A stretch of 64,000 nt of DNA from Dyella halodurans (GCF_026283925.1 NZ_JAPDPF010000007.1:186001-250000); one strand, 5' to 3'; positions 40,204 to 51,302 are shown, numbered from the stretch's first letter. Translations and numbers: made by a program. Notes: generated by a model from the letters alone, not told the origin.

Positions 40204-41238
40204 TCAGACGATGCCGGCCGGCAACTGCATGGTGATGCAGTGCAGGCTGCCGTTCTGCCAGATCAGCGGACGGCAGGGTACCTGCACGATCTCGCGACCG
40301 CGGTGCGCCTCGCCGATGATGCGTGCAGCCTCGTCGTCAACCACGTCGCCATAGGCCGGCACCAGCACGGCGCCGTTGACGATCAGGTAGTTCGCGTACG
40401 ACGCCGCCAAGCGGCGACCTTCGTCGAGGATCGGGCGCGCCCAGGGCAGGGGATGGAGCTGGTACGGACGACCGTCCGGCGTGCGCAGGGCCGCCAGTTC
40501 CTCCCCCATGCGCTTGAGTTCGTCGTGGTGCGGATCGCTGGCGTCGTCGCAGGCCTGGTACACGATGCGATCGCCAGGGGCGAAGCGAGCCAAGGTATCG
40601 ATATGGGCGTCCGTATCGTCGCCTTCGAGATAACCGTAATCGAGCCACAACACGCGGCGCGCATGCAGGCTGTCGCTGAGGATCTTGCTCATCTCTTCGC
40701 GCGACTGCTGCGGATGCCGCTGGACCAGACAGCGCCAGGTGGTCAGCACCGTGCCGACGCCGTCGCTTTCGATGCCGCCGCCTTCCAGCGCCCAGTCGAT
40801 GCGCTTGTGCGCCGCCTTGCCGAACACGCCTGCCTCCACCAGTCCGGCGATCAGCGCGTCATCCTGCTCGGCACCGAACTTTCCGCCCCAGCCGGTGAAG
40901 CGAAAATCGGTGAGCTGGAACTTGCCATCCGCGGATTTCAGCGTGATCGGGCCCGAATCGCGCAGCCAGGTGTCGTCGTAAGGCTGTTCCACCAGGCGGA
41001 TCTGCGACAAGTCCACGCCTTCGCCGGTCAGCAGCGCATGCACGCGGATGCGCAGTTCGTTGTCCGCGACCACGATGATCAGCGGCTGGAAGCGGGTGAC
41101 CGCGGCGGCCAGTGCCACATACGTCGTCTCCACTTCGGCCAGGCGCTCGGCCCAGTCGGTGTCGGCATGTGGCCAGGCGATCAGCACGGCCGATTGCGGC
41201 TCCCATTCCGCCGGTAGACGCAGGGTGGAGTCAGTCAT
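40204..41238 (-). CDS. aguA: Agmatine deiminase
   Basis: 344-residue enzyme of the peptidyl-arginine-deiminase family that turns agmatine into N-carbamoylputrescine. Typical strands are YDDTWLRDSGP, LEGGGIESDG, DTDAHIDTLARF and the C-terminal nucleophile Cys in SLHCITMQLPAG. Start at the ATG 41238 (MTDSTLRLPAEWEPQ). It is followed 154 bases later by aguB; an 8-base hairpin GGCCTGCC/GGCAGGCC (40070-40091) lies in that gap. Confidence 0.96.
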   Translation of the reverse strand: MTDSTLRLPAEWEPQSAVLIAWPHADTDWAERLAEVETTYVALAAAVTRFQPLIIVVADNELRIRVHALLTGEGVDLSQIRLVEQPYDDTWLRDSGPITLKSADGKFQLTDFRFTGWGGKFGAEQDDALIAGLVEAGVFGKAAHKRIDWALEGGGIESDGVGTVLTTWRCLVQRHPQQSREEMSKILSDSLHARRVLWLDYGYLEGDDTDAHIDTLARFAPGDRIVYQACDDASDPHHDELKRMGEELAALRTPDGRPYQLHPLPWARPILDEGRRLAASYANYLIVNGAVLVPAYGDVVDDEAARIIGEAHRGREIVQVPCRPLIWQNGSLHCITMQLPAGIV

Positions 41239-41466
41239 TGAGGAATCTCGCGCTCGTGGGGAGGCCACCGTTGCCGGGGGGTAGGGCAACGGCGGAGCGC
41301 GAAGTTTACTTAAAAAGTACGATGAACCAATGACACGGGGCCTGGCGGCGCCTAACAGGGGCCCTCAGGTCGAACGCCGTCGGCATGGCGTAGCGAAGCG
41401 ACGTCAGCGCTCCAGGGCCGCAGCGCGATGGGGTGTGCGCCCCCACCGCCCATCCCCCATCCCGGC

Positions 41467-41823
41467 TTATTTCACCGAAGCGGGATTCGTATTGTTGCCC
41501 GCCGGCGTATTCAGCACCGCGTGGATCACATGGTTCTGCTCGAAGTACACGATGAAATTCGAGTAATCCCAGCGATTGATCACCGGCTGGCGGGGATTGC
41601 CGCCGCCGCGTGGTTCAAGCTTGCGCTGCGGGGCGCCGAACTTCTGTTCGACCTGGGCCATGGTCATGCCGCGGGTGGGCAGGTTCATGCCCTGTTCCTG
41701 CTGGACGCGATTGACGAGCAGGCTGTCCTGGCCGGCCTGGACGGGCATGGATGCGCCGGCCGCGGCCAGCAACACGATCATGGACAGGTTGATGCTGAGC
41801 TTGCTGATTCCGAACTTGTTCAC
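41467..41823 (-). CDS. Small periplasmic protein, BamE/SmpA-like
   Basis: 118 residues with a signal peptide about 1-30 (LSMIVLLAAAGASMPVQA). The mature part has RGMTMAQVEQKFGAP and INRWDYSNFIVYFEQNHVIHAV, a pattern like the BamE/SmpA fold (helix pair then three strands). There is no lipobox, unlike BamE itself, so it is likely a soluble periplasmic relative. Function unknown. Confidence 0.72.
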   Translation of the reverse strand: MNKFGISKLSINLSMIVLLAAAGASMPVQAGQDSLLVNRVQQEQGMNLPTRGMTMAQVEQKFGAPQRKLEPRGGGNPRQPVINRWDYSNFIVYFEQNHVIHAVLNTPAGNNTNPASVK

Positions 41824-41920
41824 GGGTCCCCTCTCCGCACAAGGCGATGCCGCGTCGTTGTAGCAGAACTATCCGGGCTATTCCATGCGAATCTGCGGCG
41901 AATGCGATGGGGTGGGCATA

Positions 41921-42233
41921 AGAGCCTGTTCACGGTCTCCGTGTGGCCCGCGTTGAGTGCGTGTGCTCGCCAGGGAGCGGTGCGTGGCGAAGCGCCTGCA
42001 CGCGGGGAGGCGCCATGGATGGCGCCGGCTCTGAGGAGCGAGGACTGGTGGTCAGGTCGAGCCGCGCGCCGGTTCCTGGTGGGCACACGCACTCAACCCT
42101 CCGGGCCGGGTCTGTTTGCCCTCAGCCCCGCGTCATCACTCAGTCGTGTACGGACGTACGCTCCTTCGTTCTTCCTTGGTCTACGCGCAAACAGCTCCCG
42201 GCGCGGGCCACACGGAGATCGTGAACAGGCTCT
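41921..42233. mobile_element. 313-bp gene-free element with 32-bp inverted repeats, MITE-like
   Basis: The ends AGAGCCTGTTCACGGTCTCC... (41921-41952) and the reverse at 42202-42233 pair in 31 of 32 positions. A second nested pair, GTTGAGTGCGTGTGC (41952-41973) with GCACACGCACTCAAC (42076-42097), matches in about 19 of 22 positions. A palindromic GGCGCC-ATGGAT-GGCGCC lies inside. There is no transposase and no good gene. The rest of the 41824-42294 gap holds nothing else. No obvious target-site duplication. Confidence 0.65.
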
Positions 42234-42294
42234 GGGGCCCGGTATGATGGGCGGCTGCGGGCGGCAGGACGCCCGGTCCGGATAAGCTCTTTCT

Positions 42295-44201
<1,907 letters not shown>

Positions 44202-44205
<4 letters not shown>

Positions 44206-45134
44206 GTCAGCGCATGAATGCTCCCGGGTCGAATCCGCTGGAATTGTGGCTGCCCGACCTCGGGCGTTTCGATCCCCAGCATCCCGTGCGTGCGCTGTTG
44301 CGCAAGGCGGATGGCCTGGCCTCCGGCGCCAAGGGATATCTCGCGGGACTGGCCGAGCGTTTCGTCGTTCCCGGTGGCCTGCCTGCCGCCGCCTTGACGC
44401 GTGAACTGATGGCCGGCGATGCGGCCGATGCCAGCTGGCTGTGCGCCGATCCCGCCTGGGTGCAGCCGGATCTCAACGGCGTGCGCCTGCTTGCCTGTGG
44501 GCAGATGCAGTTGAGCATGGAAGAGGCGCAGGCGTTCGCCAGGCCATTGAAGCCGGTCTTCGGCGATGCCGGGATGATCCTCGAGGTTTCATCGCCGGAT
44601 CATTGGCATCTGCGCCTGCCCACCGACGCACCGTTGCCGGCCTTCGCCGCGCCCGAACAGGCGCTGGGCGAAGACCTGTTCGAACATCTGCCGCAAGGTG
44701 CGGACGGACGTCGTTGGCGCGTCCTGATCAATGAGGTGCAAGTGCTGTTGCATCAGCATCCGCTCAATGCCGAGCGTCGTGCGCGCGGCATGCCGCCAAT
44801 CAATAGCCTGTGGCTGTGGGGCGGTGGGCGCTTGCCCGATGTGGTGCGTACTCGGCTGGCCGGTGTCATTGGCGACGATGTATTGCTTGGCGCACTGGCC
44901 AAGCGTGCCGGTATTTCTGTCGCCGCGCGCTCGGCTGCAAGCGTCGAGGCGGCCGCACCGGGCTGGATGATCGATCTGCAGGATCTGCCCGTGGACGAGA
45001 TCGCCACCACCTGGTTGGCCAGCGTGCAGGTGCTCGCCCGGCGCCAGCCGCTGCAACTGAGCTTCGCCAGCGGTGAGCGCTGGTTGAGCCATCCCTGGCA
45101 TCGCCTGCGTTTCTGGCGCGGGAGTAGCCAATGA
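44202..45134 (+). CDS. rpfE: RpfE-like conserved protein
   Basis: 310 residues, starting MSQRMNAPGSNPLELWLPDL at the ATG overlapping the ABC-F stop. The sequence (NSLWLWGGGRLP, LACGQMQLSMEEA, HPLNAERRARGMPPIN) and the overlap with recJ match the protein called RpfE in Xanthomonas, where it lies in the rpf region beside recJ. Databases often label the family as phosphoglycerate mutase-like, but I see no catalytic metal motifs of that enzyme. The biochemical role is not established. It overlaps recJ by 4 bases. Confidence 0.82.
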
Positions 45135-46855
45135 GGGTGGTCAGCCTGCGTCGACGCCTGCCGCAAGGTGTACCGCATGGCTGGAGTACGGCCGTCCATC
45201 CGGTCCTGCAACAGGTTTACGCTGCCCGCGGCGTGCTGTGCCCTGAACATGCCGAATATCGCCTGGCGCGCCTGCTTGCTCCGCAACAGTTGGGTGGGCT
45301 GGAGCGGGCGGTGGCACTGTTGATTGAAGCGATTCGCGGCGACTGGTTGATCCTCATCGCCGGCGATTACGACTGCGACGGCGCCACCGGCACGGCCGTG
45401 GCGGTTCGCGGACTGCGCATGCTGGGCGCGCGTCAGGTCGACTACGCGGTGCCGAATCGCTTCATCCACGGCTACGGACTCAGTCCGGCGCTGGTCGAGT
45501 CGTTGCAGCCCAAGCCGCAATTGATCGTCACCGTCGACAACGGCGTGGCGAGCGTGGCTGGCGTGGCGGTGGCGCAACAGCAGGGCATCCGCGTCATCGT
45601 CACGGATCATCACCTGCCGGGCGAGCAGTTGCCGGCCGCCGACGCCATGGTCAATCCCAATCTGGCCGGCGATGAATTTCCCAGCAAGGCACTCGCCGGC
45701 GTGGGCGTGATGTTCTACCTGTTGCTCGCCTTGCGCGCGGCCTTGCGCGAGCAGGGCGATTTCGCGCCAGGGCAGGAACCGGATCTTTCAGTGCTGCTGG
45801 ATCTGGTCGCCGTCGGCACCGTGGCGGATCTGGTGCCGCTGGATTTCAATAACCGCGTACTGGTCGAAGCGGGCCTCAAGCGTATTCGTGGCGGTCGCGC
45901 TTGCGCGGGTGTGGTGGCGCTGGTCGAAGCAAGTAAGCGCAGCCTGGCCACGCTTTGCGCCAGCGACCTGGGCTATGCCATTGGGCCGCGCCTGAATGCG
46001 GCTGGCCGGCTGGAAGACATGCGCCTGGGCGTCGAGTGCCTGCTCACCGACGATGTGTCGCAGGCGCGCCACTATGCGGAGTTGCTGAGCTCCATCAACC
46101 AGGAACGGCGTGAGCTGCAGGCGGCGATGGTGGCCGAGGCGGAAGTGATGGTGGCGCGCGCTGCCGACACCGACGCGGTCGGCGTGGCGCTGTTCGAGCC
46201 GAGTTGGCATGCCGGCGTGGTTGGCCTGGTGGCATCGAAACTGAAAGAACGACTTCATCGGCCCGTGATCGCCTTCGCGCCGGCCAGCGAAGATGCCGCC
46301 GACGAGTTGCGCGGATCAGCGCGATCCATCGCCGGTTTTCATATCCGCGACGCGCTGGCGATGATCGACGCGCGTCATCCCGGCCTGATCGAGCGCTTTG
46401 GCGGGCATGCGATGGCCGCCGGCCTGAGCCTCAAGACAGCGGACTACCCGCGCTTCGCCGCCGCGTTTGATGCGATTGCGCGTGAATGGCTGGACCAGGA
46501 CCAGCTGCAGGCCGTGCAGCTGTCCGATGGCGAGTTGCCGCCTGGCGCGGCGACGCTGGAACTGGCACACCAGTTGCGCGCGGCGGGCCCCTGGGGGCAG
46601 GCGTTTCCCGAGCCCGTCTTCGACAACGTGTTCGAATGCGCGAGCTGGCGCTTGATGGGCGAGCGGCATTTGCGCCTGAGCCTGCGCGACCCGCGCGATG
46701 GTTCGGTACATGATGCGGTGATGTTCAATGCCTACGAAGGCTCGCCGCCGCCGGTGTCACTGCGCGCGGTCTACGAACTGGTGATCAACGACTGGCAGGG
46801 GCGCGAGAGTCCGCGCCTGTTGTTGCGGCATATCGAGGCGCTGCAGTCGACGTAG
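45131..46855 (+). CDS. recJ: Single-stranded-DNA-specific exonuclease RecJ
   Basis: 574-residue 5'-3' single-strand exonuclease used in recombination and mismatch repair. The DHH-family motifs are in order: AGDYDCDGATGT, VTVDNG, VTDHHLPG, GVGVMFYLL and IGPRLNAAGRLEDM, followed by the DHHA1 domain with FGGHAMAAGL and the OB-fold C-terminus. It is the third gene of an overlapping ABC-F-rpfE-recJ unit. The end is convergent with the LigD-type gene, 30 bases apart. Confidence 0.97.
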   Translation: MRVVSLRRRLPQGVPHGWSTAVHPVLQQVYAARGVLCPEHAEYRLARLLAPQQLGGLERAVALLIEAIRGDWLILIAGDYDCDGATGTAVAVRGLRMLGARQVDYAVPNRFIHGYGLSPALVESLQPKPQLIVTVDNGVASVAGVAVAQQQGIRVIVTDHHLPGEQLPAADAMVNPNLAGDEFPSKALAGVGVMFYLLLALRAALREQGDFAPGQEPDLSVLLDLVAVGTVADLVPLDFNNRVLVEAGLKRIRGGRACAGVVALVEASKRSLATLCASDLGYAIGPRLNAAGRLEDMRLGVECLLTDDVSQARHYAELLSSINQERRELQAAMVAEAEVMVARAADTDAVGVALFEPSWHAGVVGLVASKLKERLHRPVIAFAPASEDAADELRGSARSIAGFHIRDALAMIDARHPGLIERFGGHAMAAGLSLKTADYPRFAAAFDAIAREWLDQDQLQAVQLSDGELPPGAATLELAHQLRAAGPWGQAFPEPVFDNVFECASWRLMGERHLRLSLRDPRDGSVHDAVMFNAYEGSPPPVSLRAVYELVINDWQGRESPRLLLRHIEALQST

Positions 46856-46885
46856 TACTTCGTACAGCGCCAGGCATCCGGCCGA

Positions 46886-47794
46886 TCAGTGGACGTCCTC
46901 GATCGGCGCAAACACCTCCAGCGCTCGATGCAGGTCCTGGCGCATCGAGCCGAAGTCCTGCCATGGGTCGCGTTTGAGCCTGGCAAGGCGCCGACGCGCC
47001 GAATGGATATCGAAATCATGGCCACTCTGGCTCTTGCCCAATTCGTCCCAGCGCATGGGCATGGCGACCGGTGCGCCGGTGCGCGCACGCAACGAATACG
47101 ACGCGATGGAGGTGGCTCCCCGCGTGTTCCGTAGATAGTCGATGAAGATTCTTCCTGACCGTTCCTGCTTGGACGCCTTGGCGATGAAGGTATGCGGATG
47201 CGTCGATGCCAGGCGTCGTGCAAACGCCTGGGTGAACCGCCTTGCATCATCCCAGGCACACGCCGGGTGCAGTGGCACGACCACATGCAGGCCCTTGCCA
47301 CCGCTTGTGCGAACCAGGCTCTCCAGCATCGCGTCATCAAGCTGCTTCCTGATCAACCGCGCGGCTGCAACGACCTCCGGCCAAGGTATGCCGGGCGCCG
47401 GATCGAGGTCGAAGACGAGGTAGTCGGCATGGTCCAGGGTCTCGGCCTTGGCGCTCCACGGATGGAATTCGATCGCGCCGAATTGCACCAGTTCGATGAC
47501 GGACTTCGCATCGCGGGGGCATAGATAGTCGTCCATCGCACCACTTTCTTCCTTCAGGCGGATATGGCTGACGTGTTTCAGTCCGGGAAAAGGATGTTTC
47601 TGGAAAAAACCGGCTTGCCCGATGCCTTCAGGGCTACGCAACACCGATATTGGGCGTCCTGCCACGCCGGGAAGAAACCAGTCCATCACCGCCGCGTAGT
47701 AAGCGGCGACATCACGCTTGGCAATGCCGTCATCGGGATAGAGCACGCGCTCGGGGTGCGTGATGACGATGCCTTCGATGTGACGCGTGTTCAT
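46886..47794 (-). CDS. Stand-alone LigD-type polymerase/primase (PolDom)
   Basis: 302-residue archaeo-eukaryotic primase-like polymerase. Catalytic signatures are FDLDPAPG (two metal-binding Asp), SGGKGLHVVVPL, and the third Asp in IFIDYLRN. In bacterial non-homologous end joining this domain is usually fused to an ATP-dependent ligase and a phosphoesterase in LigD. Here it is alone, with the whole polymerase present and no ligase motif (no KxDG). No ku gene is in the window. It may fill in or ligate with partners elsewhere, or act in another repair route. Confidence 0.9.
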   Translation of the reverse strand: MNTRHIEGIVITHPERVLYPDDGIAKRDVAAYYAAVMDWFLPGVAGRPISVLRSPEGIGQAGFFQKHPFPGLKHVSHIRLKEESGAMDDYLCPRDAKSVIELVQFGAIEFHPWSAKAETLDHADYLVFDLDPAPGIPWPEVVAAARLIRKQLDDAMLESLVRTSGGKGLHVVVPLHPACAWDDARRFTQAFARRLASTHPHTFIAKASKQERSGRIFIDYLRNTRGATSIASYSLRARTGAPVAMPMRWDELGKSQSGHDFDIHSARRRLARLKRDPWQDFGSMRQDLHRALEVFAPIEDVH

Positions 47795-47862
47795 GCGGCG
47801 GCTACCTTGGGATGAGTCCGATACACGAGCAGCAGCGTACTGCTCGCAAGCCGACAGGCCGA

Positions 47863-48099
47863 TCAGGAGGCACGTGCTGCAAGCAAGGCCCGCAGCCGCT
47901 CCAGTATGTCGTCAGGCGCCATGCCTCTGAGGCGCAGCATCGCTCGCTCGGTCTCGCGTATCTGCATTTCGCCGACGGCATGCCTTCTCAGCTGCTCGCG
48001 AAGCAGGGCGTTCTCCTTTTCCAACAAACGGTAGAGCCGCAACAGTTCATCGAACGCCCTGATCAGGCCCAACCGGGGATCCTCCGTTTCATGCGTCAT
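47863..48099 (-). CDS. Hypothetical small coiled-coil protein
   Basis: 78 residues from the ATG at 48099 (MTHETEDPRLGLIRAF); an upstream ATG at 48138 would add 13. The middle part, RLYRLLEKENALLREQLRR, is a leucine-zipper-like heptad region, so it probably dimerises. No family recognised. Upstream of the LigD-type gene on the same strand, but no link is clear. Confidence 0.5.
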   Translation of the reverse strand: MTHETEDPRLGLIRAFDELLRLYRLLEKENALLREQLRRHAVGEMQIRETERAMLRLRGMAPDDILERLRALLAARAS

Positions 48100-48414
48100 C
48101 AGACTTGGTCCCGTGACGTGAGGGGTACGAAACTGCAAGTCCGGCGGTTAATCACGAGTGATGGGGAGATGCGTGCCGGGCGGGTTGGTTCAGATTGTGC
48201 TTCTCGTCTATTCAGGGAGGTCTGCGCCCCCCCCCTAAGGAGCGTGTGATGGACGGATCGATGTAGGGAAATTCCTACCTCACAATCAGTGAGAGACCGA
48301 TAGGTCCCATGGATGAACGAGGGCATTCTTGCTCAGTCCACCAAGGGCAGCCTGGTGGGCTCGCTCCACGCCCATCGGGTCGTGGCGAGGCATCCTTTCT
48401 GACAGGGTCTGACG

Positions 48415-48651
48415 ATGGTCACGTATTCGCTCAAGCAGTCCAACGAAGGGCATTGGAGCGTGTGGCGTTCTGGCCTTTCGCTGTTCGGTGACCTGCGTCT
48501 GGAAGCGGCCATCAATCTGGCCCGGGAGGTGGCCCGCGACGAGCATCTGCGTTCGGGGCGTGCCGTCTGCGTGGAAATGCCGGGTCCGGCATCGAGCATT
48601 CGCCTCGCGAAATTTTCGCGTACTGCCGCGTCGACCATGTCGGCAGCCTGA
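48415..48651 (+). CDS. Hypothetical 78-residue protein
   Basis: MVTYSLKQSNEGHWSVWRSG followed by AAINLAREVARDEH: a short beta hairpin and a helix, the shape of small DUF2188-like proteins. No signal peptide or membrane segment. The last 12 residues look unstructured. The ribosome site is weak (AGGGT). I consider it probably real because the beta-hairpin-helix pattern is coherent. Confidence 0.5.
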   Translation: MVTYSLKQSNEGHWSVWRSGLSLFGDLRLEAAINLAREVARDEHLRSGRAVCVEMPGPASSIRLAKFSRTAASTMSAA

Positions 48652-48762
48652 GGGCGACGAGGGGGCAGGACATCGTCGAAGGCGTACGGGCTGCTGCACG
48701 GCCGCTTGTCTGAATCGCATGGGCTAGGCAAAGTCGCCTACGTCTCCTCAGGGAACCTACCC

Positions 48763-50439
48763 ATGCGCTGGTCGCTTCGTTGCTCCTCGGTCGCCTTGCT
48801 GGCCTTGGCCGTCCTGCCGTTGCAGGCGGCCACCTTGCTGGTCAACGCACATATCCACACCATGGACCCCGCCCAGCCGGAAGCCACCGCGCTGGCCTGG
48901 GGCAATGATGGCCGTCTGCTCGCCGTCGGCGATGCCACTGACCTGCAGACGCGTTATCCGGATGCTGCCAAGGTCGATGCGAAAGGGTCCACGGTCATCC
49001 CGGGTCTGATTGACGCCCATGGCCATATGCTGGGCCTCGGCATGACGCACATCCAGGTGGATCTGGTCGGCACCCGCTCCAAGGCGGAGATCCTGGATCG
49101 CCTCAAGGCCTTTGCGGCCAAGTTGCCGAAGGACGCCTGGCTGGTGGGGCGCGGCTGGGACCAGAACCATTGGGCCGGCAAACAGTTCCCCACCGCGGCG
49201 GACCTGGACGGGCTCTTTCCCGATCGACCGGTCTATCTGGAGCGCATCGACGGCCATGCCGTCTGGGTCAATTCGGCGGCGATGAAGCGGGCGACGAAAG
49301 CGCTTGATGGCGACTGGCAGCCCGAGGGCGGTCGCATTGTGCGCGCAGGCCAGAAAGCCAGTGGCGTACTGGTGGATGGTGCCCAGCATCTGGTGGGCGA
49401 TGCGATGCCGCCGTTGACCCACGCGCAGACCCGCGATGCCTACAAGGCCGCCTTCGCGGACGCCGTGGCCGCCGGTTTGACGGGCGTGCATGATCCGGGC
49501 GTCAGCCTCGATGATTTCAAGGTGCTGCAGGAAATGGCCGCGGCGCACGAGATTCCGCTGCGTCTCTACGAGATGGCCGACGGCAACCACGCCGCACTCG
49601 ACTGGCTCTGCGCGCAAGGCGGCCATTGGGCGGATGCCGGCGGGCGTCTGCAGATGCGCACGGTGAAGCTCTACATGGATGGTGCGTTGGGCAGCCGTGG
49701 CGCGGCCTTGCTGGCTGACTACAACGACGATCACGGCAACCGCGGCATCCTGGTGACGTCACCCGATGCGTATCGCACCGCCGTCGACAAGGCGCATCGC
49801 TGCCATGTGCAGGTGGCGACGCATGCCATCGGCGACCGTGGCAACCGCATGGTGCTCGATACCTACCAGGCCGTGCTGGGCGACGATGCGAAGAGCGATC
49901 ACCGCTGGCGCGTCGAGCATGCGCAGATCGTGGCGCTCGACGATATCCCGCGGTTCGCGCAACTGCGGCTGATCGCTTCGATGCAACCGACCCATGCCAC
50001 CTCCGACATGCCGTGGGCCGAGCAGCGCCTGGGTGCCGAGCGACTGAAGGGCGCCTATGCGTGGCAGCGTTTCATCCATGACAACGTGCCGCTGGCGTTC
50101 GGCTCCGACTTCCCGGTGGAGCATGTCAACCCGATGCTGGGCATCTATGCCGCGGTCACCCGGCAGGATCTGAACGGGCATCCGCCGGGCGGCTGGCTGC
50201 CGGATCAGCGCGTGAGTCGCCTCGAAGCGCTGGCGGGCTTCACCCGTGGGGCCGCCTATGCCGGCTTCATGGAAAACGACGTAGGCATGCTCAAGCCGGG
50301 CATGCGCGCGGACTTCGTGGTGCTGGATGGCGACCCTCTCAAGGTAGCACCGCGGCAGATCGCCGACCTGAAACCGATGAGCACCTGGGTGGATGGCAAG
50401 GTCGTTTACAAGGCGGAAACGACAAACGCCGCGCAGTAA
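48763..50439 (+). CDS. Exported amidohydrolase (YtcJ-like)
   Basis: 558-residue metal-dependent hydrolase with a signal peptide (about 1-22, ALLALAVLPLQAA). Amidohydrolase features: GLIDAHGHMLGLG (first metal His-x-His), KLYMDGALGSRGA, THAIGDRGNR, VEHAQI and FGSDFPVEHVNP, which supply the metal and catalytic His and Asp. It belongs to the YtcJ/AepA subgroup, whose substrates are mostly unknown. The ATG at 48763 gives the signal peptide; a TTG at 48706 would add 19 implausible residues. Confidence 0.92.
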   Translation: MRWSLRCSSVALLALAVLPLQAATLLVNAHIHTMDPAQPEATALAWGNDGRLLAVGDATDLQTRYPDAAKVDAKGSTVIPGLIDAHGHMLGLGMTHIQVDLVGTRSKAEILDRLKAFAAKLPKDAWLVGRGWDQNHWAGKQFPTAADLDGLFPDRPVYLERIDGHAVWVNSAAMKRATKALDGDWQPEGGRIVRAGQKASGVLVDGAQHLVGDAMPPLTHAQTRDAYKAAFADAVAAGLTGVHDPGVSLDDFKVLQEMAAAHEIPLRLYEMADGNHAALDWLCAQGGHWADAGGRLQMRTVKLYMDGALGSRGAALLADYNDDHGNRGILVTSPDAYRTAVDKAHRCHVQVATHAIGDRGNRMVLDTYQAVLGDDAKSDHRWRVEHAQIVALDDIPRFAQLRLIASMQPTHATSDMPWAEQRLGAERLKGAYAWQRFIHDNVPLAFGSDFPVEHVNPMLGIYAAVTRQDLNGHPPGGWLPDQRVSRLEALAGFTRGAAYAGFMENDVGMLKPGMRADFVVLDGDPLKVAPRQIADLKPMSTWVDGKVVYKAETTNAAQ

Positions 50440-50449
50440 GCGCGGCGTT
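50425..50449 (+). terminator. Hairpin at the amidohydrolase stop codon
   Basis: AACGCCGCGC/GCGCGGCGTT with loop AGTAA, so the TAA stop is inside the loop. Only a weak T-rich tail follows. Confidence 0.5.
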
Positions 50450-50461
50450 GCCTTGGCATTT

Positions 50462-50594
50462 CCCTCTCCCCTCCGGGGAGAGGGTAGGGTGAGGGGCCAA
50501 TCTTGCGATAGGGCCAACTGACAAGCGGGCTTCGCTTGAACTTTCCAGCGAGCACCCACCCCTCACCTCAGTCCTCTCCCCCGAGGGGAGAGGA
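50462..50594. repeat. Paired GGGGAGAGG hairpin repeat (BIME-like)
   Basis: Two similar hairpins, CCTCTCCCCTCCGGGGAGAGG at the left and CCTCTCCCCCGAGGGGAGAGG at the right, each followed or preceded by GGTGAGGGG or its reverse. The two halves are inverted relative to each other. This is the layout of REP/BIME elements common in gammaproteobacteria, and unlike the GTCATYCC family of this window. Confidence 0.8.
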
Positions 50595-50603
50595 AGTAAG
50601 GGC

Positions 50604-51188
50604 TTAAGCCGCCTTGCGCGACACCACACCGATGCTGGCGTGGGCCGACTTCAACGATTCAGCCTTGTTGTCCTCGCTGATCGCCACGCCTTCGGCACGC
50701 ACGAACTCGATGTCGGTGACGCCAAGGAAGGCGAACACGGCACGCAGGTAGGGTTCCTGGAAGTCGAACGACTGAGCGGCGCTGCCTTCGCTATAGATGC
50801 CGCCACGGCTGGAGGCGATGATCACGCGCTTGCCACCAGCCAGGCCTTCCGGACCGTTGGGGCCGTAGCGGAACGTCTTGCCGGCCACGGCAATGCGATC
50901 GATCCACGCCTTGAGCTGGCTCGGGATCGAGAAGTTGTACATCGGCGCACCGATGACCACCACGTCGGCGGCGAGGAAGTCGTCCATCATCTGGGCGCCG
51001 AGCACGGTGCTCGGATCGCTGGCGTCGGAGACCGGGGTCCAGTGTGAAAGCGGGTTGGCCACCAGGTCGTGGTAGACCACTTCGGTGCCGGGCTGGCCAC
51101 GGGTCAGTTCGGCTACGATGGCGGCGGTCAGGCCACGTGAAACAGAGTGGCCACCCAGGGCGCTGGCGTCGAGATGCAACAGTTTCAT
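50604..51188 (-). CDS. azoR: FMN-dependent NADH azoreductase
   Basis: 194-residue flavodoxin-like quinone and azo reductase. Flavin-binding segments: LHLDASALGGHSVSRGL at the start, APMYNFSIPSQLKAWID in the middle, and ASSRGGIY later. In E. coli AzoR reduces quinones and protects against thiol stress. A LysR regulator is divergent 114 bases away, the classic arrangement for azoR/mdaB-type genes. A BIME repeat follows its stop. Confidence 0.95.
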   Translation of the reverse strand: MKLLHLDASALGGHSVSRGLTAAIVAELTRGQPGTEVVYHDLVANPLSHWTPVSDASDPSTVLGAQMMDDFLAADVVVIGAPMYNFSIPSQLKAWIDRIAVAGKTFRYGPNGPEGLAGGKRVIIASSRGGIYSEGSAAQSFDFQEPYLRAVFAFLGVTDIEFVRAEGVAISEDNKAESLKSAHASIGVVSRKAA

Positions 51189-51302
51189 GGTGTTTCCTCA
51201 GTGACGGGCCGGGTCTACCGGCGACCGAGCTAAGGTACATTCGCGACAATTGACTGATAAGCCGGGTAAAATCGAACGTATTGTTCCATCAAGGAAACGG
51301 TG

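Noticed and set aside
41943-42224. Short frame inside the 313-bp inverted-repeat element
   Set aside because: The frame follows the repeats, has no ribosome site and no recognisable domain.
51250-51284. Sigma-70 promoter TTGACT...TATTGT for the LysR gene
   Set aside because: The spacing (23 bases, or 11 to a nearer TAAAAT) is outside the usual range, so I did not list it.
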